Shown: positions 1 to 11,629 of the stretch, one piece after another
Layout of the letters: each line of letters begins with the position of its first letter
How positions within the stretch are numbered: position 1 is the stretch's first letter
Assembly (NCBI RefSeq): GCF_050624435.1
Contig: NC_134540.1
Location: 100,903,739 to 100,967,738 of the forward strand
Length of the DNA: 64,000 nucleotides
Direction of reading: 5' to 3'
Source of the DNA: Tenrec ecaudatus
Taxonomy: Eukaryota > Chordata > Mammalia > Afrosoricida > Tenrecidae
Program-made: the position numbers and the translations under genes
Notes under the pieces: generated by a model
The model's input: only the letters and a program-made list of their open reading frames with translations
What the model was told of the DNA's origin: nothing
The model's database searches: none

Positions 1-585
1 AGCCACTGGACATCCCCTTCCAGAAGGGTCTTGTGTGATGTAGCAACGATGAAAAATACAACTTTCCTCTAGTTCCTAAATGCTTCCTTCTCCCCCCCAC
101 CCCGCCCCCCAGCACCCACTGTCATGATCCGAATCCTACCTTGCAAGCCTGACTAGACCAGAGGATGTACACTGGTACAAATGGGAACTGGAAACACAGG
201 GAAGCCAGGGCGGATGATCCCCTCAGGACCAGTGCTATGAGTGGTGATACTGGGAGGGTGGGTTGGAAAAGGGGAACCTATTTCAAGGATCTGCATGTGA
301 CCTCCTCCCTGAAGGACATACAACAGAAAAGTGGGGGAAGGGAGACGTGGGACAGAGTAAGATATGACAAAATAATTTATAAATTATCATGGGTTCATGA
401 AGGAGGGGGAGTGGGGAGGGAGGAGAAAAATGAGGACGTGATGCCAGGGGCTTGGGTGGAGAACAAATGTTTTGAGAATGATGAGGGCAATGAATGTACA
501 AATGTGCTTTACACAATTGATGTATGTATGGATTGTAATAGGAGTTGTATGAGCCCCTATTAAAATGATTTTTTTAAGATGAGGA
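1..585 (+). repeat. Family A LINE-like 3' unit, copy 1 (cut by window edge)
   Basis: Shares long blocks with 7540-8185 and 10588-11153: the ctttcctctagttc block, ctagaccagaggatgtac, tggaaacacaggga, aaatgttttgagaatgatga, and a 3' end ttgtatgagcccc followed by an A/T-rich tail. Short frames read through it are repeat-derived, not genes. Confidence 0.8.
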
Positions 586-2290
586 ATGCTTATCAAATAC
601 AACTTGAAATTTCAATCAATCTTTGACTCCTCTTCTTTTAACACCCAGGAGGACTAGTTTTTTAATATGTTCAGTTTCTAACTTTAATTAGTGTCTCAAT
701 CCCACTTCTGTTGTTCCACCTGAACTGCTCTGAGCAAAAGCTTGGCACAGGAAGAAGTCCAGCTTCCCTCAGATGCCAATTCACACAGGATCTCGTTCCT
801 ATCTCAGTCATTATCTCGTCCTAACTAGGCACCCCTCCTGTGTTCGTAATAGCCCAGAAAACTTGCCTACTTCTAGAATTTCCTGTGGTGCCTTTATTTT
901 CATTTATTCTTTCTTCATATTCAATAACATGATCTTCGAAAAGCTGAGCCTGTCTTAGAAGTGCCCAGAAAAACAATGGAAGATAGTTTGTCAATTTATG
1001 TGTTTCAGTTTTCCTGAAAACTGGAATTTCCAAAGGAGGGTCTAAACTCAGGCTTGATGAAGATACAGGAGGGAAACTAGTTTGGATGTGGGAATCAAAG
1101 TGAGAAAACGTGGGCAGGGGGTGCAGAGAGCCAAACCATTATTTAATTTGCTTCATCATCTCCTCTACCACTTGGAAGATTGTGTGATTCAGCATCTTAT
1201 TATTCCAGCTTTGGAAAACACATGTTTTGCTAGAGAGTTCGTTATCCTGGATTTTATTTTTCAAAGTACCATTGGAGGTGGCCCTTCTAAGATAACTGAT
1301 GTACTGAACGTGTAGGAGTCAAGATCCTGAACATGAGTGAAGTCCATTCAACCATGCAACCTCTTCGTAGGGTATTTCTTAATACATAGGACATCTGTCC
1401 ACAGGTAGATATAAGCAGTTATTTCAGACCTCCCACTTAAGGTTGGTGGGAAAACAAGAATACAGGCAGTTACAGAGAGAAGTTCAATATTAAAGTAAAC
1501 TTGTATGCAAGAATTTGTGAGATGAGACTAGAAATAAATCTGTGTCCAGAGAGGAAAGGAGATTTTCAGGTTTCCACTGGTAGTGAGGATTTAAAAGAAT
1601 AGAGACCAATGGGTTTCAAAATTGTATCAGAGGTACTATTTAATAAAAAGTCATATTTTAAAATGATTTAATGAAGTGAAAGAAGAAATGTCATTATGAA
1701 TCCCTGCGTTAAAATGGGAAGACAATTCCTAGGGAAATTTGAATTTCTGTTTATAGTGATAGAAAATTGGGTAACAGATATTGGTGATAGTTGCAAAATA
1801 TAATTGATGTAATTGGTGTTACAGAATTGTGTTTGTAAAATATGTTGAATTAATAAATGCTGTATTAAATATATTTCCACAAATAATTCTCTTACATGTT
1901 ATTTGATTCTGAAAATATCAAATGGGAAGGTATTTCAGAGGGAACAGAAAGTACAAAATGCTGCAGAAAAAAAATGAGTTTGTTCTATCAGTAAAAGACA
2001 GAACATCAGAGAGGCTGGACTAAGAAAATGTGAGTAGAGACTTAATTGGAGTGGTAGACAGGGGCTAGCTTTTTAGAGCTTTCTAAACCCCAATAGATAG
2101 GTTTAATTATATTCAGTAGGCAATAAGAATGTAGTGTACAATTTGACAAGAAAGTGACATAATCTATTTTTTTCAGTTTTATATTCTGGATTTTCTTTTC
2201 TTATTTTTAAACCATGAAGGGCAAAAGAGAATGGTGGTTGAGGGTAGATAATTTCAGTAATTAAGATGATATATGCAATTGATCCAGGAA
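586..2290. other. Unannotated AT-rich intergenic sequence
   Basis: No coding frame of substance, RNA gene or recognisable transposon was found. Only low-complexity A/T stretches are visible. Confidence 0.5.
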
Positions 2291-2299
2291 TAGGTTTGG

Positions 2300-3340
2300 G
2301 GCTTGCTAAATCCTAGCCCCAATTTAAAAACAATCAGTTCTTACATCATGAACCTGCTCAGTACTCACCTGCATGAAATGATCACTGAGGATAAGGGTGC
2401 TACAGCAAAGTGTGGTGAAGAAAGCAGATGGTGCCCGGCTATCAATCTGAATAGTGTCTGTGGTCTTGAAGACTTGTGTTCATGCAAATAGCCATTTACG
2501 CAAGGAGTCAACTAAGCCCACACAGGAGAAGCACACTAGCTTATGTGATCCAAGGATGACAATTAAAAAAACTCAAATATGGTAAAGAGAAGAGCATCTG
2601 AGCAGAAAGTATGAACTCGCAATTTGTGGAGGGCTATGGGGGGTGATGAGAGCCCAAAGCCCATCCACAGAGGATCTGGTCAGACTGAGCCCCGGCAAAT
2701 CCACACATGCCTCACGCAAAAGTCACCATCAGCCTTACTATCAGGCAGAGACCACTGTAATCTTGATTATGCTGGATCGAACTTGACAGTTGGCCAGTTG
2801 ACTGCCCTATAGATGTGACCTGAATTTGTTCTGGGCTCAAGCATCTCTCAGAGTTCCGTGACAGAAATTTCCTCCATGGCTTTTTGATTCTTTGGGGCGG
2901 GGAGCTTTTCCTTCTTACACATGACTACTTTTGTGTGTATCCTGTTATGTTGTTTTTTCCCTTACTACCTTAGCATAATTTTGTTTCATATTGTTTTCAG
3001 TTGGGCCTCCCAGCTGTGAAGCACAGGAGGAGTGGATGCATAATGAGAATAACTGATCCCAGGGAGCATCGGAATACAGAGCAGGGCAGGGCAGGGGTGG
3101 GAGATAAGGAGGGAAAGGGATTTCAGGAGTAACTAACGAACTAATGAAGACGGAAGGGAGGAGGGAGTACTAGAATGGATTGTGAGTGCATAAGTATCTT
3201 ACAGGAAATTTAACCATGGGGTAGCGGGGAGGCTCTGAAATTGATGTGGGGGTGATTGTGTGATTCCCCATGATATGATTGAATGATTGAACTACATGAT
3301 ATGTACATTATTTTCCAACAAAACTGACGGGGGTAAAAAG
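2300..3340 (+). repeat. Diverged family A-related repeat
   Basis: 2390-2540 (gatggtgcccggctatca, the tcttgaagacttgtgt segment, the aagcccacacaggagaagca segment) parallels 7300-7440. The later part ends in a gattgaatgattgaactaca motif like the tails at 23330-23430 and 46390-46460. The middle differs from the other copies, so this may be a separate subfamily. Confidence 0.55.
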
Positions 3341-3390
3341 ATAATATATGCTAGTGGTTAGAGCAGGGACGATGTTAGGTTTGGGGTATA

Positions 3391-3504
3391 CCGTATGTAC
3401 TCATGTACAAGCCGAGTTTTTCAGCTCATTTTTCATGAAGTTTTTGTGTCATAATTAGGTGCCTCAGCTGATATTCGGATCAGCTTATACTCGAGTGTAT
3501 GCAA
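3391..3504 (+). mobile_element. Short TA-flanked DNA transposon (MITE), copy 1
   Basis: 114 bp flanked by TA, with related ends (ccgtatgtactc and, on the reverse strand, ttgcatacactc). Its interior parts (gccgagtttttcagc and cataattaggtgcctcagct) match the reverse complement of the larger element at 50975-51520. It is probably an internally deleted Tc1/mariner-superfamily element. Confidence 0.6.
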
Positions 3505-3937
3505 TATATTGTACATACTTAAGTTATGTGGTAGGGAATTTTGAGAAACACTAAGAGGAAAAGTTAATAATGTGTGCTATCTGACTGAGAAGAGAACCTC
3601 GTCTACTAAACTTTTGATGTGAGAAAAGTGAATTAATTTCATTAGAAAATTCCTGCTAACGAGGCCAGATAAAAAGAGCAGTCGAGGCACTCTTGAATTC
3701 GCTTTTGTAGTCTCCTTTAAACCATATGAGAATAAGTTGAAATCTGAGAAACAGACACCAAAGTATCTTCTTTGCTGCTGGAGCTTGGGAGATTAAAACT
3801 GTCAGGAGAAGTGGTCTGAAGGGCAGTTCACCCTGAATAAGAATAAATACCCTGCACTACCTAGAAGATGGTATTTCACCAAAACAAACTCACACACTCA
3901 TTTCCATCAAGCCAAAGCTCTCTCATAGCAATCTGGT

Positions 3938-4053
3938 AGCACAGTCAAACTACCCTGTGGATTTCCAAAATTGTACATCTTTCCAGGGGTAGAAAGCCTC
4001 GTCTTTCTGTGACAGAACAGCCCAATATGTAACCTACTATTCTACCAGGGCTC
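3938..4053 (-). mobile_element. AfroSINE fragment
   Basis: Reverse-oriented AfroSINE body (ggtagaaagcctcgtctttc) ending in the tRNA-like head, seen as ctaccagggctc. Confidence 0.7.
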
Positions 4054-4059
4054 AAGCAG

Positions 4060-5180
4060 GACTGGTATCCTGAGAATTCCCGCATCAGAAAAGGCAACTT
4101 ACGTTTTATCATCAGTCTGTGAGATCTCTGAAAAGTCCGGTAAAGAACAACCAGAAGTTACAAACTGAAACAAGAGAAAACATAACAGGGAGGACAAATA
4201 TATCTCCCTTGTTCTTGTACCTCTCTGTCCCAGGACAACTGCAGCTGAGCCTCGGGTATAAACCACACCTGTCCTGTCTTGTTCAACAAGGTGGGGACAA
4301 TCCTTGGCTTTTAAATGTCTATAAAAGATATCAGCCTCTATGTCTACGACTCAAGGTGTCTTCTGACCCCTTCCCACTCCCAGGGCAACAAACAGATGGC
4401 TGTGTAAAGCCTCAGTCACAGTCACTGTAAAGTTCTCCCGTGCACAGAAAAAGATCCCAATCTATGCCTCCAAAATAAATCAATGGATCTTGCTAGTAGA
4501 CAGTTCAGGGTGCATATTCTGACTCGTCGAAAGGCAACCTGAAAGAATGAAATCTTAGTCTGGCTGGAATTCAAGTCCCTGGAAAGTCAGGGAGGAAGTG
4601 ATGATCAAACCAGCAGACTGATTCTACTGGCCTGAGCATGATTTAAACAGAAATGACTTTTGATTGATTTTGAAGCCTCTGCAAGACTGAGGTTTTAGTC
4701 TGGATTAAACAAAGCCCTCGTCTAGCAAGGGGATGAGGGGAATAAGCAGTGTCTGAAGATTAAAGACTACGGCAACTCCCTCAGAATTCCCACCCAGACA
4801 GTAGATGGATTAGCGTGTGCTTTCTAACCTGACTGGAAAATGCTTAAGGTGTACAACATCAATCTGGCCTGAAGCAGGGATACCATAGGAAAGAAGAAAT
4901 CGTGGGACATGAAATCTGAAGGCTGCGCCTACCTAAGAGTGCACTGCAGAAACTGGTGCTGTTGAAAGCACTATATAGTTGAGAGAATTGAGAAGCTAAC
5001 ATTTGGTCAGATTGAAAGCAGCAAACAAAAATGTCAGGGTACACACACATGAAAAGAAAGACAGAAAGGAGGAGAGAGTGAAAGGGGGCAGGGACCCATA
5101 TAAATAACCAAGAAATGTAGAGAATCTAAGTCTATGGAAGGTCAAATAATGAACACATTGGAAGACTGAGTTCTCATCTC
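4060..5180. other. Unannotated upstream flank
   Basis: No gene, RNA or clear repeat boundary recognised. The frame at 4119-4430 has no family signature and is taken as chance. Confidence 0.4.
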
Positions 5181-5184
5181 TGGT

Positions 5185-5830
5185 GTGTGTCATCAAGTAG
5201 ACGCAGACGCAGAGCAACCCTGAGCACAACAGAACAAACACTGCCCACTCCTGCAGCAGCCTCACTACTGTCTGGCCCGTGGGTGCAGTCACAGTATCAC
5301 CCATCTTGTTGAGGGTCTAACTCTTTGTCACTGACACGCTACTGTACCAAGCATGATACCCTTTCCCAAGGGCTGGTCTTTCCTGAGAACATGACCAAAG
5401 TACGTGAGATGAAGTTTCATCATCTTTAATTCGAAGGAGTGTTCTTATTATACTTCGTCAATGAAAACACATTGTTTGTTATTCTGGAAGTCTACACCTC
5501 TTTCAATATTCATAATTCTATTGCATCAACTCTTCCACTGGCTTCATTATTTACTGCCCAACTTTCACTTGCATATGAGGCAGTTTTAAATATAATGTTT
5601 TGGGTCAGATTTACCTTAACTCTCAAAGTGCTATCTTATTCTTTAACATGGTAACGAAGTCTTGTGTGGCAGATTTTCACAATGCAATATGTCATTTGCT
5701 TTCTTGACTTCTGATTCTATGAATGTTGACTATGGATCCAAGTAAAATGAAATCTTTACAACTTCAATCTTTTCTCTGTTGATAATGATGCTGTCTAGTG
5801 ATTCAGTGAAAGAATATAATACAACAATAT
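5185..5830 (-). mobile_element. RTE-clade LINE, 3' part
   Basis: Matches the minus-strand 3' half of the same RTE seen at 19080-20730: the blocks around the accaagcatgat, gtccaagtaaaatgaaatct and acttcaatcttttctctgtt strings occur in the same order. It is 5' truncated and has many stops, so it is dead. Confidence 0.75.
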
Positions 5831-5850
5831 TAAACAAGCTTGTCGAATTA

Positions 5851-6041
5851 ACCCAAACCAAACCCAGTGCCTTTGATTCAAGCCAGACTCAGATCTATAG
5901 TCCATGGCAGAACGGACTCTCTGGGTAACTGTTTATGGAAATAGAAAGCTTCATTTTTTGCCAGCAGAATGGCTAGTGGATTCAACTACTGACCTTGTGG
6001 TTAGCATCCCAATGTGCAAACTACTGCACCTCCAGGTCTCC
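5851..6041 (-). mobile_element. AfroSINE
   Basis: Runs from the RTE-like 3' end (aacccagtgc) through agaaagcttcatttttt and gaccttgtggttagca to the tRNA head. It abuts the RTE copy just upstream. Confidence 0.75.
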
Positions 6042-6189
6042 TGCACAAAGAATTAAAGAAGTGTGGGGGCATATGAAGACCTAAAAGTAAAACATATGAA
6101 GACACAAAAAACACCACATAAAGAACTCAAGGAAATGATGCACAAATAAAATAAGACTATAAGCAAAGAGATGCATGTTATAAAAAGAA

Positions 6190-7111
6190 ACCAAGAAAAA
6201 ATTATGTAACTGAAATACAAAATTTGATTGGCCAGACTTTAAAACAGAGTTGAACCATCAGGAGCAAATGAAGGGGGAGAAAGAGAAAGTGGAGAACATC
6301 CTGGCCCATAAAGCCTTGAGGACGATATCCCTGCTCAGAGCAGCCAGTGCACAGAGAGGACCATAGAGCCAGACCCACTATGAGATATGAGACACGACAT
6401 CCCTCACTGACCCATACCTCAACAGAGGACAACACTGGAGACACAGTGTGGGAATTGAACCCGATCTGACCACATGGAGGAAATCACTAAGGATGTGCAG
6501 CAGAACAGCAATGGGAGCAGAGAAAGGAAGTCCTGAGGGAGTACCAAAAATAGACTTTGGAGCCAGGGTGTGGCAATCAATCAAACTCAACTGGAAAATA
6601 CACCCAAAGAGTCAACAAACCGACCTTGAACAATTTATAGGTTTTTATTTGTGTACATATGTGTGTGTGTGATTGTTTTGTTGTTGTTGTTGTTTTGTTG
6701 CTTTGTTTTGCTCTGTCTTATTTTTGTGCATATGATTATCTCTGCAGGTCTATCTAGATAAGATAGGCTGGATAAACCATCCAGAGGAGAAAACAATGGG
6801 ACCAATGGTTTTGGGGGGATATAGAAGAGGAGGAGGTGGGAGAAAGGAAGTGGTGTTAACAAACCCAGGGACAAGGGAACAATAAGTGATCCAAAATCAG
6901 TGGTGAGGAGGGTTTAAGAGGCCTGGTAGGGATTGATAAAGAGCAATGTAACCGAGAGGAATTATTGAAACCCAAATGAAGGCTGAGCGTGATAGTGGGA
7001 AAAGAGGAAAGTAAAAGGAAATAGAGGAAATAACTAGGAGGCAAAGGACATTTATAGAGGTCTAAATGCTTATGTACATACGTAAGTATATTAATAATAA
7101 TGATGGGGAAA

Positions 7112-7167
<56 letters not shown>

Positions 7168-8185
7168 TTAAGGTAGCAGATGGACATTGAGCCTTCACTC
7201 AAGTACTTCCTCAATGCAAGAACACTTTGTTCTATTAAATTGGCATTCCAGGATGCTCACCTTCCCAACATGATCACTGAAGACAAAGCAGGTGCATAAC
7301 CAAATGTGGTAAAGAAAGCTGATGGTGCCCGGCTATCAAAAGATATAGTTCCTGGGGTCTTAAAGGTTTTAAGGTAAACAAGTGGCCATCTAGTTCAAAA
7401 GCACAAAGCCCACATGGAAAAGTACACCAGCCTGTGTGATCATGAGGTGTCGAAGGGATCAGGTATCAGGCATCAAAGAACAAAAATAATAATAATATCA
7501 TTGTAAATGAGAGGGAGGGTGGTGTGGGGACCAAAAGCCCATGTGTAAGCATCTGGAAATCTCCTCACAGAAGGGTCTTAGGAAGAGACTAGCCAGTCAG
7601 GGTGCAGTGTAGCAAAGATGAAACATACAACTTTCCTCTAGTTCTTAAATGTTCCCTACCCTCTACTATCATGATCCCAATTCTACCTTACAAATCTGGC
7701 TAGACCAGAGGATGTACACTGGTACAGATAGGAACTGGAAACACAGGGAATCCAGGACAGATGAACCCTTGAGGAAAAGTGGTGAGAGTGAGGATACCAG
7801 TGGTGAGAGTGAGGACCAGTGGTGAGAGGAAGGGTGGAGGGATGGTGGTGTAGAAAGGGGAAACTGATTACAAGGATCTACATATAATCTCCTCCCTGGG
7901 GACAGGCAGCAGAAAAGTGGGTGAAGGGAAATGTTAGATGGTGTAAGATATGACAAAATAATAATAATTTATAAATTATCAAGGGTTCTTGAGAGAGGGA
8001 GTGGCAGGGAGGGAGGGAAAAATGAGGAGCTGATTCCAAGGACTCAACTAGTAAGCAAATGTTTTGAGAATGATGATGGCAACAAATGTACAAATGTGCT
8101 TGACACATGGAGGTATGTATGGATTTTGATAAGAGTTGTATGAGCTCCCAATAAGATGAATTTTTGTATAAAAAGAATAAAGAAT
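6190..8185 (+). repeat. Family A LINE-like element, longest copy (copy 3)
   Basis: A continuous + oriented unit. An A-rich 5' part (6240-7110) leads to a TA microsatellite, then the gatggtgcccggctatca core (7322), the ctttcctctagttc block (7632) and the 3' end near 8160-8185 with AATAAA-like sequence. It is probably the long 3' UTR of an afrotherian L1-type LINE. The retrotransposon nature is supported by the 14-bp target duplication of copy 4. Confidence 0.6.
7115..7164. repeat. (TA)25 microsatellite
   Basis: Fifty uninterrupted bases of alternating TA inside the family A element. Confidence 0.98.
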
Positions 8186-8329
8186 CAGTGAATCTAAAAG
8201 GTAATATAACCAAATTCATGGAAGCTGAGGAGCTTAAAGAGAGAGGGTAAAGGCTGATTGGGCATAAACATATGTTCACTTGGGTGAAAAGAAAGGCAAC
8301 AATTAGAGGAAGGTTGGCAAAAGCTGATG

Positions 8330-9690
8330 GAGCCACTGCTCAATCCATACCTATCAATAATTACACTGGATATAAATGGATTAATTAACTCAATTAAAGG
8401 ACAAAAGAATAATCAGCATAAAAACAAGTTCCTTCATTATATTGTCTACAAGAAAAACATCGTAGACACAAAAATCAAAAATGGCCTAAAATATAAAAGG
8501 ATGGGAAAATAAATCAAGCTAACTGCAATCAAAAATGGAAAACTCCTGCTTTATTTTTTGACGTGAGTATAACTCTGACACCAAATCAGGCAGAGACATC
8601 ACTAAAAAAAAAAAAAAAAAGAAAATTATAGAACAATATCCTTCAAGAATATAGATGCAACTATTCTCAATAAGATTTTAGCCAATAAAATCCAAGAATA
8701 TAAATATATACAGTACATCATGACTAAGTGGGATTCAGAACAGGTATGCAAAGTTGGTTTAACATTTGAAAAATAATAAATATAATCCATCACATAAATA
8801 AAACAATGGAAAAGAAAACATATAATCATATCAATTGACAGAGAAAGGGCTTTGACAAAACCTAATATTGGCTCCTGATAAAAATGCTTAATTAAAAAGG
8901 AATAGAAAGGCAATACCCCAGCATAATTAAAGGTGTAGACACTAACCCAGTGGCTAATATAATTCTCAATGGAGAGAAATTGAGAGCATTTCCCTTGCAA
9001 ACAAGAACCAGACAAAGATCTCAATTTTCACTACTCCTATTAAGCATTGGGCTGCAGGTCTTAGCCAGAGCTTTAGGGCAAGAAAGAGAAAGTAAAGGCA
9101 TCCCAAGTGGGCAGGAAAGAAGTAAGACTCTATTTACTGATAAAATGATTCTATACATATAAAAGCCCAAAGACTCAGCAAGAAAAATGTTCAAATAAAA
9201 TGAATGATTCGGCAAAGTGGCAGGATACTAGATCAATATACAAAAAGTCAGTTCAATTATTTTATGCTAACCAAGAAATCTCTGAAAAGGAAATTGGGGA
9301 GGGAAATACCATTTACAATAGCCAACCAAAAGATGAAATACTTAGGTATATGTATAACTAGAGAAACAAAAGACCCAAATCAAAAAAAAGGATGAAAGCA
9401 AAAAACCCAAACTTCAAAATACTATTATAAGAAAGCTAAAGAGACCTACGTAAATGGAAGACTATACCAGGTTCGTGAATAAGAAGTCTTAACATTGTGA
9501 AAATGTCAATACTACCCAAATGATCCACAGAAATATTGCAATCCTAATCCAGATTCCCACAGCATGCTGTAAAGAGATGGAAACATAATCACCAGGCTTA
9601 TACTAGAAGGAAAGAAATCTCAGACACACAAATCATTACTGAAGAACAAAGTTTGAGGCCCCTCACTTCCTAGTCTCAAAACCTAAGAAC
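8330..9690 (+). pseudogene. Decayed L1 ORF2 fragment
   Basis: Conceptual reading with stops and frameshifts recovers L1 ORF2 blocks in order: a start like PYLSIITLDINGLINSIK, then ANIILNGEKLRAFPL (8953), then QVLARALGQEREIKGI-like and DKMILYI (9142-9162), then IPFTIANQKMKYLGI (about 9300). An A17 run at 8605 lies in a frameshifted zone. It is inactive. Confidence 0.8.
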
Positions 9691-9694
9691 AATG

Positions 9695-9800
9695 GTCTGC
9701 TTCCATAAAGATGACAACACTGGAAACTCTTTGGCACGGTTCTACTCTGTCCTGTAGTTCATTATGAGTCATAATCTTCCCCACAGCAACTGATGTTGGC
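9695..9800 (+). mobile_element. AfroSINE 3' fragment
   Basis: Contains cttccataaagatgacaac, ggttctactctgtcctgta and tatgagtcataatc, the conserved AfroSINE/RTE 3' module. Confidence 0.7.
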
Positions 9801-9804
9801 TGTT

Positions 9805-10322
9805 GTGTTAGTCTGGGTACTTTAGAGAAACAAATCGACAGAAATTCATGTATGAGAGAGTTTTATATAAAGGTTAAGTGTGCATCAAGAAAACATCCCA
9901 ACCCAGTGCTGCCCAAGCCCACAAGTCCAACATTAACTCATGCGTCCAACACCAATTCACAAAGTCCTTTTCCATCTCACAAAACAGAAACTATGATGCC
10001 AACTGTAGAAGGAAAGGCGAATCAGTGAATGTGTAAGCATCTCAGCACCGGCAGGGGTCTCCACACAGGTGCTCTAGCACCCAGGGCTGCATCGGGGTAG
10101 CTCCATGTGGCTTCTCCTTGGGATGTCTTGCAGGAAGTGACACTTGCCATCTGGAGCAGGGAACTGGCTAAGGCAACTGCACCCCTGTCTGACTATTAGA
10201 AAGTAAGAGACCCTAGAACTCGAAAGGGGAGCCTCACTGAGCCATTTATCCCTCTGCCCTTGAATTAATCCCACATGTGTTTGTAGTGCAGGTTGGCACA
10301 ATAAACTAACTACCTCAGCTGT
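9805..10322 (-). repeat. Interspersed repeat, L1 3'-end type
   Basis: Begins ttagtctgggtactttagag and ends ggttggcacaataaactaac, which resemble (from memory) the reverse strand of old L1 3' regions in mammals. The frame on the minus strand at 10074-10301 lies inside it and is not a gene. Confidence 0.45.
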
Positions 10323-10573
10323 GTTCCATTGTTCTTCTCATTTCAGGAAACTAGGACTAGGATTTGTCATTGGCAGGACAAAAGGAAAAGAGGAAGAAAT
10401 CTGGTGCAAACATTCAGTGGCTCTAAAATGTTCTGCTTGGAAGGTGCATTCCCTCTCTTTCATTCACATTTAATTGGCCCAAGAAATTCACCAGGCTTGA
10501 CACTCAAACTTAACAACTGAATGAGGCAATAGTCATTCAACTTTCAAGCACAGCCACTCTTTTTCATCAGGTG

Positions 10574-11167
10574 AAAAGCCTATGCAAGGTTGTGGGGAGG
10601 AGATTAACCAGGTAGGGTGCAGAGTAGCAAAGATGAAACATATAACTTTCCTCTAGTTCTTAAATACTTCCTCCCCCCACTATCATGATCCCAATTCTAC
10701 CTTGCAAAGCTCGCTAGACCAGAGGATGTACATTGGTACAGATAGCAACTGGAAACACAGGGAATCCAGGACAACTGACTCCTCTAGAACCAGTGATGAG
10801 AGTGGTGATGCTTGGAGAGTGGAGAGAATGTGGGGCAGAAAGGGGGAACTGATTACAGGAATCTACGTATAGCCTCCTCCCTGGGGGAGGGACAGCAGAG
10901 AAGAAGGCAGGGGGAGATATCATACAGTGTAATATATGACAAAATAATAATAATTTATGAATGATGAAGGGTTCATGAGGGAAGGGAGAGTGGGGAAGGA
11001 GGGGGAAAATGAGCAGCAGATATTAAGGGCTCAAGTAGAAGGCAAATGTTTTGAGAATGATGATGGCAACAAATGTACATATGTTCTTGACACAATGGAG
11101 TATGTATGGATTGTGATAAGAATTGTACGAGCTCCCAATGAAATGATTTTTTTAAAAGCCTATGCAA
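10574..11167 (+). mobile_element. Family A LINE-like element, copy 4, with 14-bp target duplication
   Basis: The 566-bp body (10588-11153) is flanked by perfect direct repeats aaaagcctatgcaa at 10574-10587 and 11154-11167. It is a 5'-truncated copy sharing its 3' end with copies 1 and 3. The duplication shows target-primed retrotransposition. Confidence 0.85.
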
Positions 11168-11259
11168 TCCTATGAAGTAGCCATTAATATACAATAAGGG
11201 CATATTCTACCACAAGTGGATTCCCAGAAATCAGTGTCCATGCAAGACATGGAGATTTA

Positions 11260-11395
11260 AGCATTCAGTAATTAACCAAAAGCTGGTGGTTCAAATCCGA
11301 CTGCAGAGCGATGGGCGAGCAGTCTGCTTCTGTAAATATTTACAGGTTTGGACACCTTGTGCAGGAGCAGTTCTACTCTGCCCTCTAGCAGCAGT
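11260..11395 (+). mobile_element. AfroSINE fragment
   Basis: Contains ctggtggttcaaatccgac, a B-box-like segment, followed by gcttctgtaaatatttacag and ggagcagttctactctgcc. Confidence 0.7.
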
Positions 11396-11527
11396 GAGCT
11401 TTGGAAGGTTTTAATAGTAATGCTAAAACGTTAGTAACAAAACTTCTGTCAAGTAAGTTATCAAGAAACCACAAGAGGCATACGCAAATATACCAATAAT
11501 GTTTCACTTTTAAACTGTGGTTGACTA

Positions 11528-11625
11528 AAAAAATGAAAACCCACTGCTGACTCACAATGACCCCTTGGGTCTCTGAGACTGTCACTGGGCACTGGAGCAG
11601 AAAGCCCAGGTCGCTTTGAGGACTC
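11528..11625 (-). mobile_element. AfroSINE fragment
   Basis: aacccactgctgactcacaa, then gggtctctgagactgtcact and agcagaaagccca: the reversed AfroSINE body. Confidence 0.65.
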
Positions 11626-11629
11626 CACC

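Noticed and set aside
7878..8336. 152-codon minus-strand frame
   Set aside because: Antisense of a family A repeat. The same antisense reading recurs in the copies at 283-516 and 10973-11203.
8950..9162. 70-codon frame with reverse-transcriptase-like residues
   Set aside because: Part of a decayed L1 ORF2; flanking frames are broken.
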